Positions 12,965 to 24,509 of a DNA stretch of 64,000 nt are shown one piece after another (the first letter of the stretch is position 1; every line of letters starts with the position of its first letter). Source of the DNA: Heliocidaris erythrogramma (taxonomy: Eukaryota; Echinodermata; Echinoidea; Camarodonta; Echinometridae); contig CM046869.1 in assembly GCA_025617745.1 (NCBI GenBank), positions 17,748,994 to 17,812,993 on the forward strand, read 5' to 3'. The position numbers and the translations under genes are program-made. Under the pieces are notes generated by a model. That model worked only from the letters and a program-made list of their open reading frames with translations. It searched no databases and was not told where the DNA came from.

Positions 12965-13475
12965 GTCTCCTTATCTCTGAGACTCTTTCACGTGAAGTCT
13001 CATTCTCAATTTTCTCTGTTTTACAGCCATCATAGAGAAGACGTTCGTGGGACTGTAGGGTCACCGAGTCGTCTGATAGCTGCAGATTTACTAAGCGGCC
13101 ACTCACCTTTCTTTCAAGTAGTAGCAGCGGGTTTTCATACTAGAATAGAAGTTCATATAAACCACAAATCAGCATCATTATCACCGTCAACCATCCTTAT
13201 TTTGAATATTTTAATAATCGTGTTGAAGTCAGTAGATTAGAACTTATTTCGTCTATGCATAGCCAGGAAATCGTAGCAATTATTGTAAATTCAAATTGCT
13301 ATTTTTTTAAACCGCAGATATCAAAAGAAATATTGATAATGACTGTGTATGGTTCAAAATGAGCAATATGTTACCATCTACCGTAGACAGCACAATTGAT
13401 CTTTATGATGAAAATGTGATATAAGGTACACTAGAAAAGAAAAAAACATTTCAGTTTACCAGGATGAGTGGGTGC

Positions 13476-13512
<37 letters not shown>

Positions 13513-15218
13513 ACGGGAGGGGTATGTGTGTGCGTTTGCGCATGTGTCTGAGTGCAAAATTAGTTGATCCTTTCCACGTATTTTAGAATGTTGAGACTAC
13601 ATTACAATGTATACATGCATATCCTTGTTTGACTGTTACTAGTGCATGTAGTTTTTTTTTCAAAAAGCTTTAATAATATCGTTTACTATTTACTAGTCTA
13701 GAGTCTAGACAACCGACTGGTACTGCATTAATATAGATTTTTAGAGTTAATACATGGTCAGCAATTAAGAATGGCTTAACTTTCTTTTAAAAACGCAGTC
13801 TTTATTGCTATAAAATGACCATTGAACATTGAGCTACTTCATGGCTTTTTTCTAAGGACAGATCGATGAAGAAAAGTGCAATAACTCGCCGACGAAGGAG
13901 TCACTCCCTTTCTCGCATCTCAATTGTTGTTCACCTATGCTTAATATTGTGTGCCCCATTCCCCCTTCGCTGTGTGCATGGACCCAAAGGCCTGTGTGTT
14001 CGTTGTGTTTTGCATGCTAATAGACACTCTTTGCCCAGGCCTTCACTTCTTTCAAACCCTGATGGGGTGTGAAACAAGCGCAAATACGCCACGGTCTGCA
14101 GTAAACCCCCCTCGTAGATTGTTCTCATTGCCATGTTTTTGAAAGAGAATGTTAAGTTCTGGTAAAGGTGACAAAAATTATAAGCTTTCTCATTATTTTC
14201 ATTCCATTGTCGAAGCATATCATAATATGAAATGTCATCTAAAACAGATTTCACATGAAATGCCCTTATACGACTATTTTCGATCAAATTTTAGTGCCAC
14301 ATGTGTGTAGTCCCACGTGTGTAGTAATTTTCGCTGTGTGCGATTTTGAGCAAGACTGAATAATCAGTTTAGTAATTTTGATGACTGTTACAACACACAA
14401 TGAAGAAAATTATTTTTGTATACTACATAAGCAACTTATTCCCAGTATAACATCTACAGAGTTTCATTCACAATTTAAACTAACTTTAATCCTATTAATG
14501 CTAGTACTCCAGGTTAGCTCACACCTGATTCATGGGACTAAGCAAGCACAATAAGGTCCATGTATGAATCGCTAGAATTTTACTGGTGTAAACGGATACA
14601 AAGGGGAAAAGCAAGGTCCTCTTTTAAACGGTAGTGGAAACGTTCTTATCGATAGTGATACGGTACCTGAGATCGTACCTAGGTGCGACCCCCAAGCGTC
14701 CGGGTGAGAAGCAGGGACCCCAGGTTGTTTCAGCCGGACCGCCGGGCGCTGCTTGAAAATCGCCAGTAAGTGTGAATTCTACCGCCTCTAACCCCCATCC
14801 TATCCTCTATATTTTTTTCATTCATTTTCAACCACGCCATCGCTCCTACCCGATGCCACTTTTGCTTGGCCTCTTCGGTCTCTTGGGGATTCCAGATTTC
14901 GGTTGTCACACTATAATTATATTCCTAACCCGTTTGAACTCTTCATGGAGGCCTCCATCTAACACTGCACATGTAGAGTAAACAAGACGTTCTGATCGGA
15001 GTCGAAAATAAAGTTGTAAAATTATTCGGTTTGTCTGAAGAAGCCCTAATTTTGTAAATTATTTTTTTTCATTTTAGTGTGTGATTTCATGTAGATCAGG
15101 AATCACCGTTACATGGCCTAACGTTACCACTACTTTGTCCCCTTTTATCTTGCTACTTCCTTAATTTCATAATTCACTTACAAAATTACAATGGACCTGT
15201 TTTCTTCCAGCATTTCCA
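12963..15218. other. single-copy DNA with a GT microsatellite
   Basis: A (TG)n array lies at 13480-13510 with imperfect TG flanks to about 13550. Nothing else is recognised; the GC-richer segment 14655-14770 has no clear exon. Confidence 0.6.
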
Positions 15219-15470
15219 GTGTGTTTCTACCCTCTCCCTCTCCCTTTCTCTTATCTCGTCTCTCTGCTCTATCTCTCCCTCTCCTCCCTATTTGCACCCC
15301 ACACAAGCTCTAGACAGGCATACAATACGAGATGTTCTCTCATCTCCTGCCCTCAGTTTTTTCCTGCTTATTCTCTCTTGACTTCTCTCTCTCCCTCTCT
15401 CCTCTCTCCCCCCTCTCTCTCTCTCTCTCTCTTTCTATTTCTCTCTCTCTCTCTCTCTTTCCTTCTATCT
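15219..15470. repeat. CT-rich block
   Basis: Pyrimidine-rich throughout, with (CT)n at 15366-15462. The 134-codon frame across it is Leu/Ser low complexity. Confidence 0.9.
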
Positions 15471-16625
15471 AAGTACCCTATTCCCTACATTATATTCATT
15501 TTCACTATATTTTGTTTCCTCTCATTTTCCATGTCTATAACGACAGTGCACGTGTCCTTCTTTATACCTTTCCACATTTTCTTCGGTGAATTTGTTCTTT
15601 TAAAAGTCGACATAAAACTTTAACCACTAGGCAAAGATTCGAAATACAACCGGACGAATAAGAAAAACACTTAGGAACTACCTCAGAAAACGTAAAGCAC
15701 ATCTGAACGACTACATAAATACAGGCACGTACTTATATACAATATAAATTCTTTTTAGAAGTTTACAAATTCATTTCTGAGATTATTGTTCCGGTAGTGG
15801 CATGCAAATGATTCCCACAGAGGGCATTAATTATAGAAAAGGATTACCAACTGACTCATGAATAAACCAAAGCATTAAGCAATCCAGCCATATTTACCCC
15901 ACCCTTATAAAAACTCTTTGTTGCGGAGCACTTAAATCTGCTGGAATTACACAGAAGCGTATAGTCGGCTGGTTGTATATAATGCACACGCCTCGTGAAT
16001 TATTAGAAGCTTTCGGATACACTCAAAGTCGGATTCGGGACTTGCATGATTTAGGGATCAATTAAGAGATGAGTTGGATTAGCATACGATGTGACTAAAT
16101 AAAGATACTGGAACGGATGCCGCATGACTGATGACACAATAGTATATACCCCTCTTCCATTGCGATTTCAATATCGAACATTCAATAGACGTTCAAATTG
16201 GGATAAAGGGCCTGTCACATTTGATATTTTTTTAATGCCAAAGAAAACGATATAAGCAGAGATTGTTCCCAAATTCGTCTCCTGAAGATTATGTGAAAAA
16301 GATATATTACTGTTGCGATGCCATCGAACCGAGAGAAAAAATATCGGTTCTGAAGGCTCGTTATAACCTAAGCATAGATCGTTGAAATGGGACCTTCAAA
16401 ACAGATATATATATATATAAATACCTTTCTCACATGAATTTCTAAAAACGATTTGGCAACGACTTAAATTCATATCACTCGACATCGGTCAAATGGCACT
16501 GGCTCTTGCAGTTTAGATACACGTATAAGCCTAAGAGAGATTCAGCTCTTTCGGTATCATGGGTATGTGACATACGGCTACAATAATGCTAACAAAAAGG
16601 GTTAAAAAAAATACCCTGGACTTAC
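15471..16625. other. probable Lmx1 intron sequence downstream of the LIM1 exon
   Basis: Follows the donor at 16625. I looked on the minus strand from here to position 1 for a LIM2 (YHLxCFxCxVC) or homeodomain (WFQNQRAK) exon and saw none. A short TA run lies at 16406-16420. Confidence 0.55.
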
Positions 16626-16827
16626 TTTTCGTAGTCTAGTTTGCAGTATAACTTGCGATCCCTGGCGAAGCATGAGTGGGATAGTCTTATTCTGCAGACG
16701 CTGCATTGAAGACATTGTTCGTGCCAGCAGTGATCCATAACTTTCATGAGGTAGCGATCCTCAATGGCGCGCTGACACCCTGCGCACATTTCCTTGGATG
16801 GTCTGGTACCGTTGGTAGCTAGGCCTG
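16626..16827 (-). CDS. lmx1: Lmx1-type LIM-homeodomain gene, internal exon encoding the first LIM domain
   Basis: Read on the minus strand, this 202-bp exon encodes 66 whole codons plus split codons at both ends. It holds a complete LIM zinc-finger pair: CAGC, then WH 17 residues on, HEQCLQCSVC, and CKLD 16 residues further, which supplies all eight ligands (seven Cys/His and a final Asp). The blocks CAGCQRAIEDRYLMKV, HEQCLQC and RDRKLYCKLDYEK match LIM1 of vertebrate LMX1A/LMX1B better than Lhx1/5, Lhx3/4 or apterous as I know those families. The donor GAAAA|gtaag lies at 16625 and the acceptor ccccag|CAG at 16828, so the exon ends at the LMX1-like position just before the LF dipeptide. The product is a nuclear transcription factor; LIM1 binds partners such as LDB/CLIM. 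The LIM2 and homeobox exons should lie to the left but were not found in the window. Confidence 0.88.
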
Positions 16828-17149
16828 CTGGGGAGCAGCAAAAAGAAAATGGACCACAAAAATTAAATTTTGATATAAAATTATTGCTGTACAGTATGGT
16901 TATACTTCACTACTTGGTTTCATTTAATTTTTCAATACAAACAATCAAGATTAATGACGGTAAATGAATATAAAAAACGGCATTGTCCATACCTGAAATT
17001 GAATCAAGACAATTATAACGCAAACTAATTAATACCATGAGACCACCGATCAGTCCGTGCTAAAGGCGTTTTCTTTTAAACTACATCAATTGAAAAAAAA
17101 CCCCACCGTACTGAATGATGTACATACTACATAATATATGAAACGCACC

Positions 17150-17176
17150 AACACACACACACACACACACACACAG
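17150..17176. repeat. CA microsatellite
   Basis: (AC)n of about 26 bp inside the Lmx1 intron. Confidence 0.95.
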
Positions 17177-17193
17177 GTTTACATGGCTTTACT

Positions 17194-17355
17194 TCCGAGG
17201 ACAACTATTGTTCCTCTATTGTTACTCGTCCTCGGACAGTCGACGGAATAAGGCATAAATTCATTGTTCGACGTTCGAGGACTATTGTCCGCCTTCCGAG
17301 GACCATTGTTGTCATGATTTTTTTTTTGTTCTCTGTCCGAAAATGTCCTCGGACA
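17194..17355. repeat. cluster of TCCGAGGAC motifs in alternating orientation
   Basis: TCCGAGGACA (17194), GTCCTCGGACAG (17228), TTCGAGGAC (17275), TTCCGAGGAC (17293) and TGTCCTCGGACA (17344-17355) all lie within 162 bp. The outermost copies are inverted to each other, which suggests a small foldback element with ~12-bp ends. It lies inside the Lmx1 intron, just right of the CA run. A further single copy is at 46149-46162. Confidence 0.6.
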
Positions 17356-18182
17356 TAATGCTAAACAAACGCACACCCACACAATATATATATATATATA
17401 TATATTATCATGCAAGGCTCCTTAATAATGACCTGGAATATTATCTCACCTTTGGCAAAACTTTTTATTTTCAATAAATATTCCAACTTCTCGGTCCTCG
17501 CATGACTTGGTTAATTTTCCTCTTCTTATTTCAATGTCACTAATCTTCATAAAACATTCAATACTATTATCAACTATTGACATAGTTTATGCAATAAGGG
17601 GAAGAAATTGCGATTATGAAAAATCCATTATGGACGCTATAAAAACATCTCTGCGTCTCTGAACTCATAAATGTGTGGCTACTGGATAAAACATCAGTCG
17701 AAATGCAATTTTAGAAAAATATGGTGGTGACGAAGAGAAAATAAGTAAAGTAGAAAGAAAGTATATCTTATTGACTGTTCTTCTTTTGGAGGTACAATTT
17801 ATGAATATTTGCACACTAACAATACATCACAATTTTGAGGGCATGTCCGCGCAACGCAATAATGGCGGTATACTGCAAGTCGCACGCGCAATAATGGGAA
17901 ATTTTTCCCCACTTTATTAAAGAAATATGAATCTGACTGTGTGAACGACCCATTGGCCGCAAGCTACGATCGACAAGAACAATATTTTCGGATGTCGCGA
18001 GTTGGTGCTGGTGTTTTCCCGAGGGGCTAAGATGGCTTGCAATGGTAACAAGATTTTGTTCGATTTTTTTCTTGATTTTTAGGAGCCCCCACCGTCGACG
18101 AAGAAAAATAAATTGTCACCTCTAATTGAGAATTGGCTGTATATTGGTCTACAGTAAAAGTAACAGAAAGCGGAATTGGCAT

Positions 18183-18187
<5 letters not shown>

Positions 18188-18229
<42 letters not shown>

Positions 18230-18293
18230 TTCCCTCTCTTCCTCTCCTACCTCCGGGTCTGTCCCCATCCTCCCCATCTCTCTCTCTCTCTCT
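18188..18293. repeat. CT microsatellite in the Lmx1 intron
   Basis: (CT)n at 18188-18235 and 18277-18293 with a short TCC-rich interruption. Confidence 0.95.
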
Positions 18294-18716
18294 CCCCCTA
18301 TCTTTATGTCTCCCCGATATGCTTTTAGCAGAACTACTTGTTGATGAACAAAGAAGACAATAAGGAATGGAATTTGTAGGGATAGAGAATGTTTTTGGTT
18401 TGAGCTGCCCCTTGCTTTAGTCATGTTAGTCTTTAGAGTTTCTCAACCCAAACATTAGTTTATTGTGCTTACTCGTACTCACTTTCTGACTTTATTCTTT
18501 TATCAATAATACCAGTATCATCTTCTTTTTACAATTGTTAACATATCTTTTAAAATCTTTCATATTACTTCCCTTTCTGCCACACCAATTCAGTCAAATA
18601 CTACAACATTCTTATTCCGTTAGCAAACTAACTTATCATTTCCCACTGTCATCTCTTATCCATGTTGAAGATGGTTATCTGTTTACGAACATCATCTTCT
18701 TCTCATCTACTTATCC

Positions 18717-18783
18717 AATCCAATCAGGGCATTTATATAGCGCCAATATCTAGTTGCCTAATCAAAGGCGTTTATTATTATTT
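18717..18783 (-). mobile_element. CR1/L2-like LINE 3'-end relic
   Basis: On the minus strand this reads CGCCTTTGATTAGGCAACTA, then GATATT and GGCGCTATATAAATG. It aligns well with the 3' untranslated stem-loop of the LINE at 56566-57312 (TAGG, AACTAGATA and GGCG in the same order). No coding part remains. Confidence 0.55.
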
Positions 18784-19554
18784 TGTTATGTTCTGTTCCT
18801 AATCACTTCTAGATATTATTATCAACTGAACAATAATTCTACTTTTATGACCTGTTTAAAAGTAGATTTATAAGTTCCTGTCCATTCCATTAGGAAAAAA
18901 TAAACGTCATATTTGAATCTGTCCTGTTTTATCTTCGGATTTTTGCTCTTCCGAATTCGCATCTTACTAACAAGAGCCTGTGTCACATTTTGGTCCATAA
19001 ATCTTGCCATTTTCAGGAAGAAAAAAAAAGAAGAAATTCTGGTGGGCGTTATGATTCATGAAGGGACTCGGACGAGGGATGAATCTTTAAATTTATTGCT
19101 ATGATACACCGCGTCACAATAAACGTGGATCATCGAGCCGAGCTTCTTCGCCTCTCTCGCCCGCCTGCGTGCTAGAGCAATTTACATCAGGCCGCGGCAT
19201 TGGCAACATTCATCTTCATGTAAGAAATACGGTTGCCTTGCTCTAAATTCGACCATCATTGCAATCGAATGGAATTAAATTGGACAAGACCTGAAATCCG
19301 AGGAAAGAATTATCTGCCCCGCTCCTCTTCTTCATCGCTCATAAATTAGGACGATCGTTTTCTGCCCCTGCGCCGTACGTACATCACAGTCAGGTTGTAT
19401 GGTAATAGTGTACATAGTACCGGTGGGTGCGTGTATGCCTTTCATGCAGTACGTTTGAACTTTAATTAAATCCCACTGCTGCCGCTAATAAAACGTTAAG
19501 CCGATTTGTCTGCATCAGCGTTAACTAAGAATAAAAGGGAAGGATTCAAAAGTT

Positions 19555-19838
19555 GGATAAACGTGCATAGTCTTGATATCTATATTTCAGCTGTAAGAAT
19601 CTTATTTAACTATGTGTAGACCATTAATTATCATGATTATATATACATTCGGGCCTATTTGGGATGAATGTGTATCTATTTCAGCGATGAGAATAGTTTT
19701 TAACTATGTGTATACCATTGTTATATACATTTTGGGCCTATGTAGGATAAATGTGCATATTCTTGATATCTATTCAGCCTTAGGAATCGTGTTGAGCCAT
19801 GACCATGTATTGAGACCATAATGTACTTTTTGGGCCAG
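19555..19838. repeat. degenerate tandem repeat, three units
   Basis: Units 19555-19660, 19661-19744 and 19745-19838 share in order GGATAAATGTGCATA-like starts, TTGATATCTAT with TTCAG, GAATC, TAACTATGTGTA-like, ACCAT and TACATTTTGGGCCTAT. The period varies from 84 to 106 bp because of indels. The repeat lies in the Lmx1 intron and resembles no repeat family I know. Confidence 0.7.
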
Positions 19839-22189
19839 TGTTTCGAGTGATTTTTTTTTCCACTGTTTGGATTTTAATATTCAAATATTTTGATTTTCAT
19901 TTCGCGCTTTAAGCAAACCAATTGTATCTTGTGCGAACGATTCCATTGAGAAGCATTGGAGTTGATAAAACCCACATTCGCTATGAGGCAGTAATGGTTT
20001 TGTTGGTAATATCTCTTGAAGATGAACGAAAACAAAACTTGCATTGATAAAAAAAACCTTTCTTCGTTAATAAACATGAAAAAAGATTACATTATTTGAA
20101 AGTATAATGCTTATAATGTTCATGCCAGGGTTATCTCAATAAAAGACAAAAAGAATATGATTTTTTTAATAGTATTCAAAGAACATGCTCAAGGTAAAAG
20201 CTGTATTCTGTATAGATGGAGTAACAGGAAATGTAACAATTCAGCTGAAATTAATGTAATGCACAATACATGAAATTCCATGCACTCTTAATTTCTAATG
20301 GAGAGGCAAAATACCGAGAGCAGCCGAAAAACGGCAGAACAAAGCAACATTGAAAAAATGTCACCGACGATTCCGTCATCGGCTGATCGATGTTTATCAA
20401 TCGAAGAAGAAGCGTGCTCTTCATTGATCTCGGAAACCCAGAAATACGATTACCGAACCAAGGACATCGTGAAGCGGGTCGTTGCTCGACGCTCGCCCGG
20501 CCGAGGCGTATCGCGACAAAAAAAATACAAGCTCCGCGCACACAGGATAAGTATTGTAAGCATGCAGGGACGCACAGTCAGATTCAAGTGTATGATTTTT
20601 TTCCTCCTTATTCTCTTAAAGATAAAGTCGACTTCTAATCATGCGATCACATTATGAAAGAAACTGTCTTGAAGCAATTGAGAAAGGTTGATTATTGTCT
20701 ACATAAGAACTGGTGCACATGGGAGGTTCTGGATTCTTCAAAATGATAAGAAATTGACCCAATTTCACTTTTAAAAGTGCACTGCACATAGGAATATGAG
20801 ACTGCAAAACACATGTGGCATGAATGTTTTTTTTTCAGAATTTTCAGCGATTTCTCGTCATATTTCGAATATGAGGACATCTGAAGAGAATCCTTTTCAG
20901 GGGACATTTTTTCTATGATATTCTTCCAAAATGACATAAAAAGGATGAGAGAGCTCATAAAATATTTTCCCCCTTTTTCCAGAACTCAATTTCCTTTTTA
21001 ATAGTCCTCGAAGTCTAACACAGCAATATGCGGACCGGCATATTATTTCTTTTTCTTAAGAGGTTGAGGAGTCTATGCGAATTGTGATGTCCGATGTGAA
21101 AACGGCATGTGGTTGAACAAAGAGAGCGAGTCCCAGTGACTTCGATCTTGACTCCGAGATGACCGATCAAAAATAGCTTTCGTTCTAGCGTAATTTAAGG
21201 ACGGATCAATTTTGAAGGTGATGAATTAAAACGATGCGTTGTACGTAAATATAATGAAATGGATAAGGAGATATCAATAGAAATATATAAAGAAACAGAA
21301 TAAACGAGGAAGAGAAACGAGGAAGAAATAAGAACAAGTTTTTAACATCTGTAACATGAATGTGTTTTGCATTATGTGATGCCGATTATCAGGAAAGAAA
21401 TTGATGATAGAAATGAGACAGGCAATTACTATTTATGAAATACACATTAATAAGATTAATATCATTAGCAGATGATTGAAATAGTAGTAAAATTAATAAT
21501 GCAGAAAATTTATACTATAATATCAGATGATGAAAACAGTATTACGGAATGGGATGTATAGAGTAAGGAGGAATTAGTGCAGCTTGATATAATCTCCCAT
21601 CCATTTTAATCCATTATTTATGAATATATATATATTTATGCACCTATATTTCCTTTCGCGATTTTATTGTCTCTAAAAGTCGCATTTTCATAAAGTGCAA
21701 ACACAAATCAGGATATGAATGTAAATAAAAGAGAAAAGTTTAAATAACGTGGTAAATGACTTATGTTCATATAGTTATTAACAAATAACTCGAACTACTG
21801 AGAAAGTATCATGATGTTGCCAGAACTGTCAGAAAATGTGAATAGTCATGTTCGGCATGCAAATACTGAATGCATGTCCGCTGTGAATTGCGTGTTGTAT
21901 GACATAAGCTCAAATTTCAGCATTGTATCTCTATGCGAGACATGAATAATTATATACAAATTAATAATTTGCAGCTCGTCATGCCGGTTTGTGCACATGC
22001 ACAATGGATTTTGACAATATGTTATTGTAATAGAGCCATCTTTCACAGGCCACTTATGAATTACGAGTAATTGAATGAATAGCCACTCGTGTAAATTGAT
22101 ATTCATATGATCGGCAGCCGTCTGGTGTTCTTGTGTATGCTACGTGGAAAAAAATAGCATGACTGGGACTGTCATTTTTCGAGATCTAC

Positions 22190-22207
22190 TCCCTCTCTCT
22201 CTCTCTC

Positions 22208-22238
<31 letters not shown>
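22190..22238. repeat. CT microsatellite with adjoining TA-rich run
   Basis: (CT)n with a CCCC interruption, followed by TATA-rich simple sequence to about 22295. Confidence 0.95.
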
Positions 22239-22242
<4 letters not shown>

Positions 22243-23035
22243 TCTCTCTCTATTTGCATATATATATCTCTCTATATGTACATATATATATATATCCTGT
22301 AGTTCTCTTTTTTTTCTTTTCTTTTTTGCATAACCTGATAATCGTGTTACAAAAATTTTGTTGTCTTTTCTTCTTTTTGTCCTGAAAAAGCCTGCTTTTA
22401 AATCATTAAAATTCTTTCTCTTCCCCTCTCTATTTGTCAAATTATAGGAAACACCTCTTTTAATTTCTCTATTATGTAGGCGTTGTATATATTCTGCCTC
22501 CTACAATATATCAAACTGCCATTATATCCCTCACTGTTTATGTAAAAAATAAATATATCTCATTCTCTATATTTTTGTCTCCCTTTGAACGCATACCCTG
22601 TATACATGTATTTGCATGTATCTCCTCTCTCTCTCTTTCTCCCTCTCTCTCTCCGTCGCACTTCGATGAGCCGTGAATGCTCCACGCGCCAATGCTCTCC
22701 CATCTTCGCCGCACACCGGAGTTCAAGACCTCATCCGAAGCGCATCAACCAAATTAGGACGGACACTCCGCACCCGTTCCAATCTTTATTTAATTCTCAT
22801 TAACGGGTAGCAATCTTTGATCATAAACTTTTGAGACTAGAACCATCTGTGTGGAGGATGTTTTTAGTCCCACTTTGCAGAAAGTAGCAGGAGAAAGAAA
22901 GAAAAGACCACTTAACGTTGGATAAGAAAGATGGGAGGGTGGGAGAATAGGCATCAACGATTGAAGATGATGAAAAAACGTCTTGAGTGCTGACAAGATT
23001 TACATGGTGACGATGATTGTGAAAATATCTTCCCC

Positions 23036-23037
23036 TA

Positions 23038-23087
<50 letters not shown>

Positions 23088-23090
23088 CTA
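23036..23090. repeat. CT microsatellite
   Basis: Nearly pure (CT)n in the Lmx1 intron. Confidence 0.95.
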
Positions 23091-23130
23091 ACTTTCTTTT
23101 GAAATTTGGAGTAATAAAATGTTCATAACT

Positions 23131-23215
23131 ATTAATGTAAGCGCTTTGGTCGGTTACATTGTAACTGGTAAGGCGCTATATAAGAAACAGCTATTATTAT
23201 TGTCATTATTATCAT
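23131..23215 (+). mobile_element. CR1/L2-like LINE or LINE-derived SINE 3' end
   Basis: The plus strand reads GCGCTTTGGTCGG, a short loop, then AAGGCGCTATATAAG and an ATT-rich tail (ATTATTATTGTC). The GCGC..GGCGC stem followed by TATATAA and (ATT)n is the same arrangement as the 3' end of the LINE at 56566. The 5' limit is not visible. Confidence 0.6.
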
Positions 23216-24158
23216 TGTTCCATTAAAGAGTACCAAGTAACAAAATGATTCTTACCAACTTCATTATATTTTTCGCTACTTCAGACAGTAATGCTAAACA
23301 AAAAGTTAAAATGTTGGTAGAATGGTTTCTTCTCTTTCAAACACTAAGCTCACTCATGTAATAAAGAGAATCACTGGATGCCCTAGTTATATTTTAATAA
23401 TTACAACACTTTCAGATACATTATGTTAATTATTTGGGTTAAAAATATTGTTTAATTAGGATAAAAGCACATCGAAACTTATCCTAAATGCATGTACAAG
23501 GAGGCACAAAGTATTTTAGTATCATTTCGATAATATTTTTTGGAGCGTAACCTGTTCTAATTATATTAGGCTACGCAGATCTAGTTCAGGGAAAATGAGC
23601 GACCTTTTCATAACACCAAATGACCTTTTAAGCATTACAAAAGGTGACTAAATGGGCACGTTTTCATCAATCGATTTATTCACGAAATCACAAAAACTCT
23701 GGGGCATCCTAGCACCCGTAAGGTGTATAAAATGTGTCTGTTCGAAACACCTGTGTGTCTATAGCGATGTGCAAAGTGTTAGGTCATGGGTAACACTGAA
23801 GCTATTTCCATAACGATGCATGGTATTGAAAGTGCATGTTAACACCGAATACAAGAGAGTGCACGGGTTGTTATCAAGCATCAACAATGATCAGTATAAA
23901 GTGTTTTGTGCTCGGTCCCTCTCTTTTCATGGAGCTCCCATGAAAAGTTACTAGTTTTGGTGGTTATCCAATCATAAAATAGGTGTAGACACCGAGTGAA
24001 TGAATTATCAAAGATTGTCAAATGAAAAATATATATATAGTTGACTTCAGTGCTTAGCCCTTACACCCTTCATGCAGTTACCAAGAAAAGCAATGTTTTT
24101 TTTTAATTATCAAAGCACCTTTTGGCGATAAAATGTTTGGGAAAGCTGTTTTTCTTAC

Positions 24159-24269
24159 CTGCTGCTGACCCATTTTCGCTGGTGGGACTCAGTGCAGTTT
24201 CTTCAACTTTCATCGTGGCTCCTGCGTATTCCTCACCAGATTCAAGGAAGCAGCGAATAGAAGTAACAC
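24159..24269 (-). CDS. lmx1: Lmx1-type gene, exon with the N-terminal coding part
   Basis: This is a 111-bp minus-strand exon with acceptor tttccag (after a pyrimidine-rich run) and donor GCAG|gtaagaa. It is open throughout in one frame and ends in phase 1, which fits the two leading bases of the LIM exon at 16827. The encoded stretch includes RCF and then MKVEETALSP, comparable to the LKMEE or IKMEEHAL N-terminal motif of vertebrate LMX1A/LMX1B. Translation may begin at the ATG at 24211-24213, giving MKVEETALSPTSENGSAA before the splice. The frame is also open upstream to the acceptor, so an earlier start in an upstream exon is possible (human LMX1B has RCF upstream of the same motif). The assignment rests on the splice phase, the motif and the partner exon. 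Confidence 0.78.
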
Positions 24270-24509
24270 CTGGAAATAATGATGGAAAGGCAAACATCAT
24301 CTTAATCTCTTTACTACTGAATGCTCTCATTCCCATAGGCTTAACACAGGGACGACCCGGTTCCCGTAAGCAATTGGTTAAGAAAGTTATCTCAGTGTGA
24401 AAGTGTACTTTCAGTATATGAAGACTGAAAAATGACCTCTTTTGTCTTAGTGAGTATTACCCAAAGATTAATTAGATCAAATTTGCCTCGTTATGACAGA
24501 TGAATGACT
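24270..24509. other. Lmx1 upstream sequence
   Basis: Directly upstream of the acceptor of the N-terminal exon. The pyrimidine tract and AG are clear on the minus strand; no other exon was seen. Confidence 0.5.

Larger units (their letters stand above)
16828..24158 (-). other. lmx1: Lmx1 intron between the N-terminal and LIM1 exons (7.33 kb)
   Basis: The GT donor is at 24158-24157 and the AG acceptor at 16829-16828 on the minus strand. The intron holds a CA run (17150-17176), a cluster of TCCGAGGAC palindromes (17194-17355), a TA run (about 17386-17405), CT arrays (18188-18293, 22190-22238, 22625-22652, 23036-23090), two LINE 3' stem-loop relics (18717-18783, 23131-23215) and a three-copy degenerate tandem repeat (19555-19838). 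The rest appears single-copy. The block 19120-19550 is the least repetitive and has AT-rich homeodomain-like sites (TTTAATTAAA at 19461-19470). Confidence 0.75.

Noticed and set aside
16207-16580. Possible MITE starting AAGGGCCTGTCACATTTGA
   Set aside because: A GTCACAT motif recurs inverted near 16565, but the arms do not align further inward.
20298-20657. 119-codon frame in the Lmx1 intron
   Set aside because: On the strand opposite to the gene, no recognised domain, and length within chance expectation.
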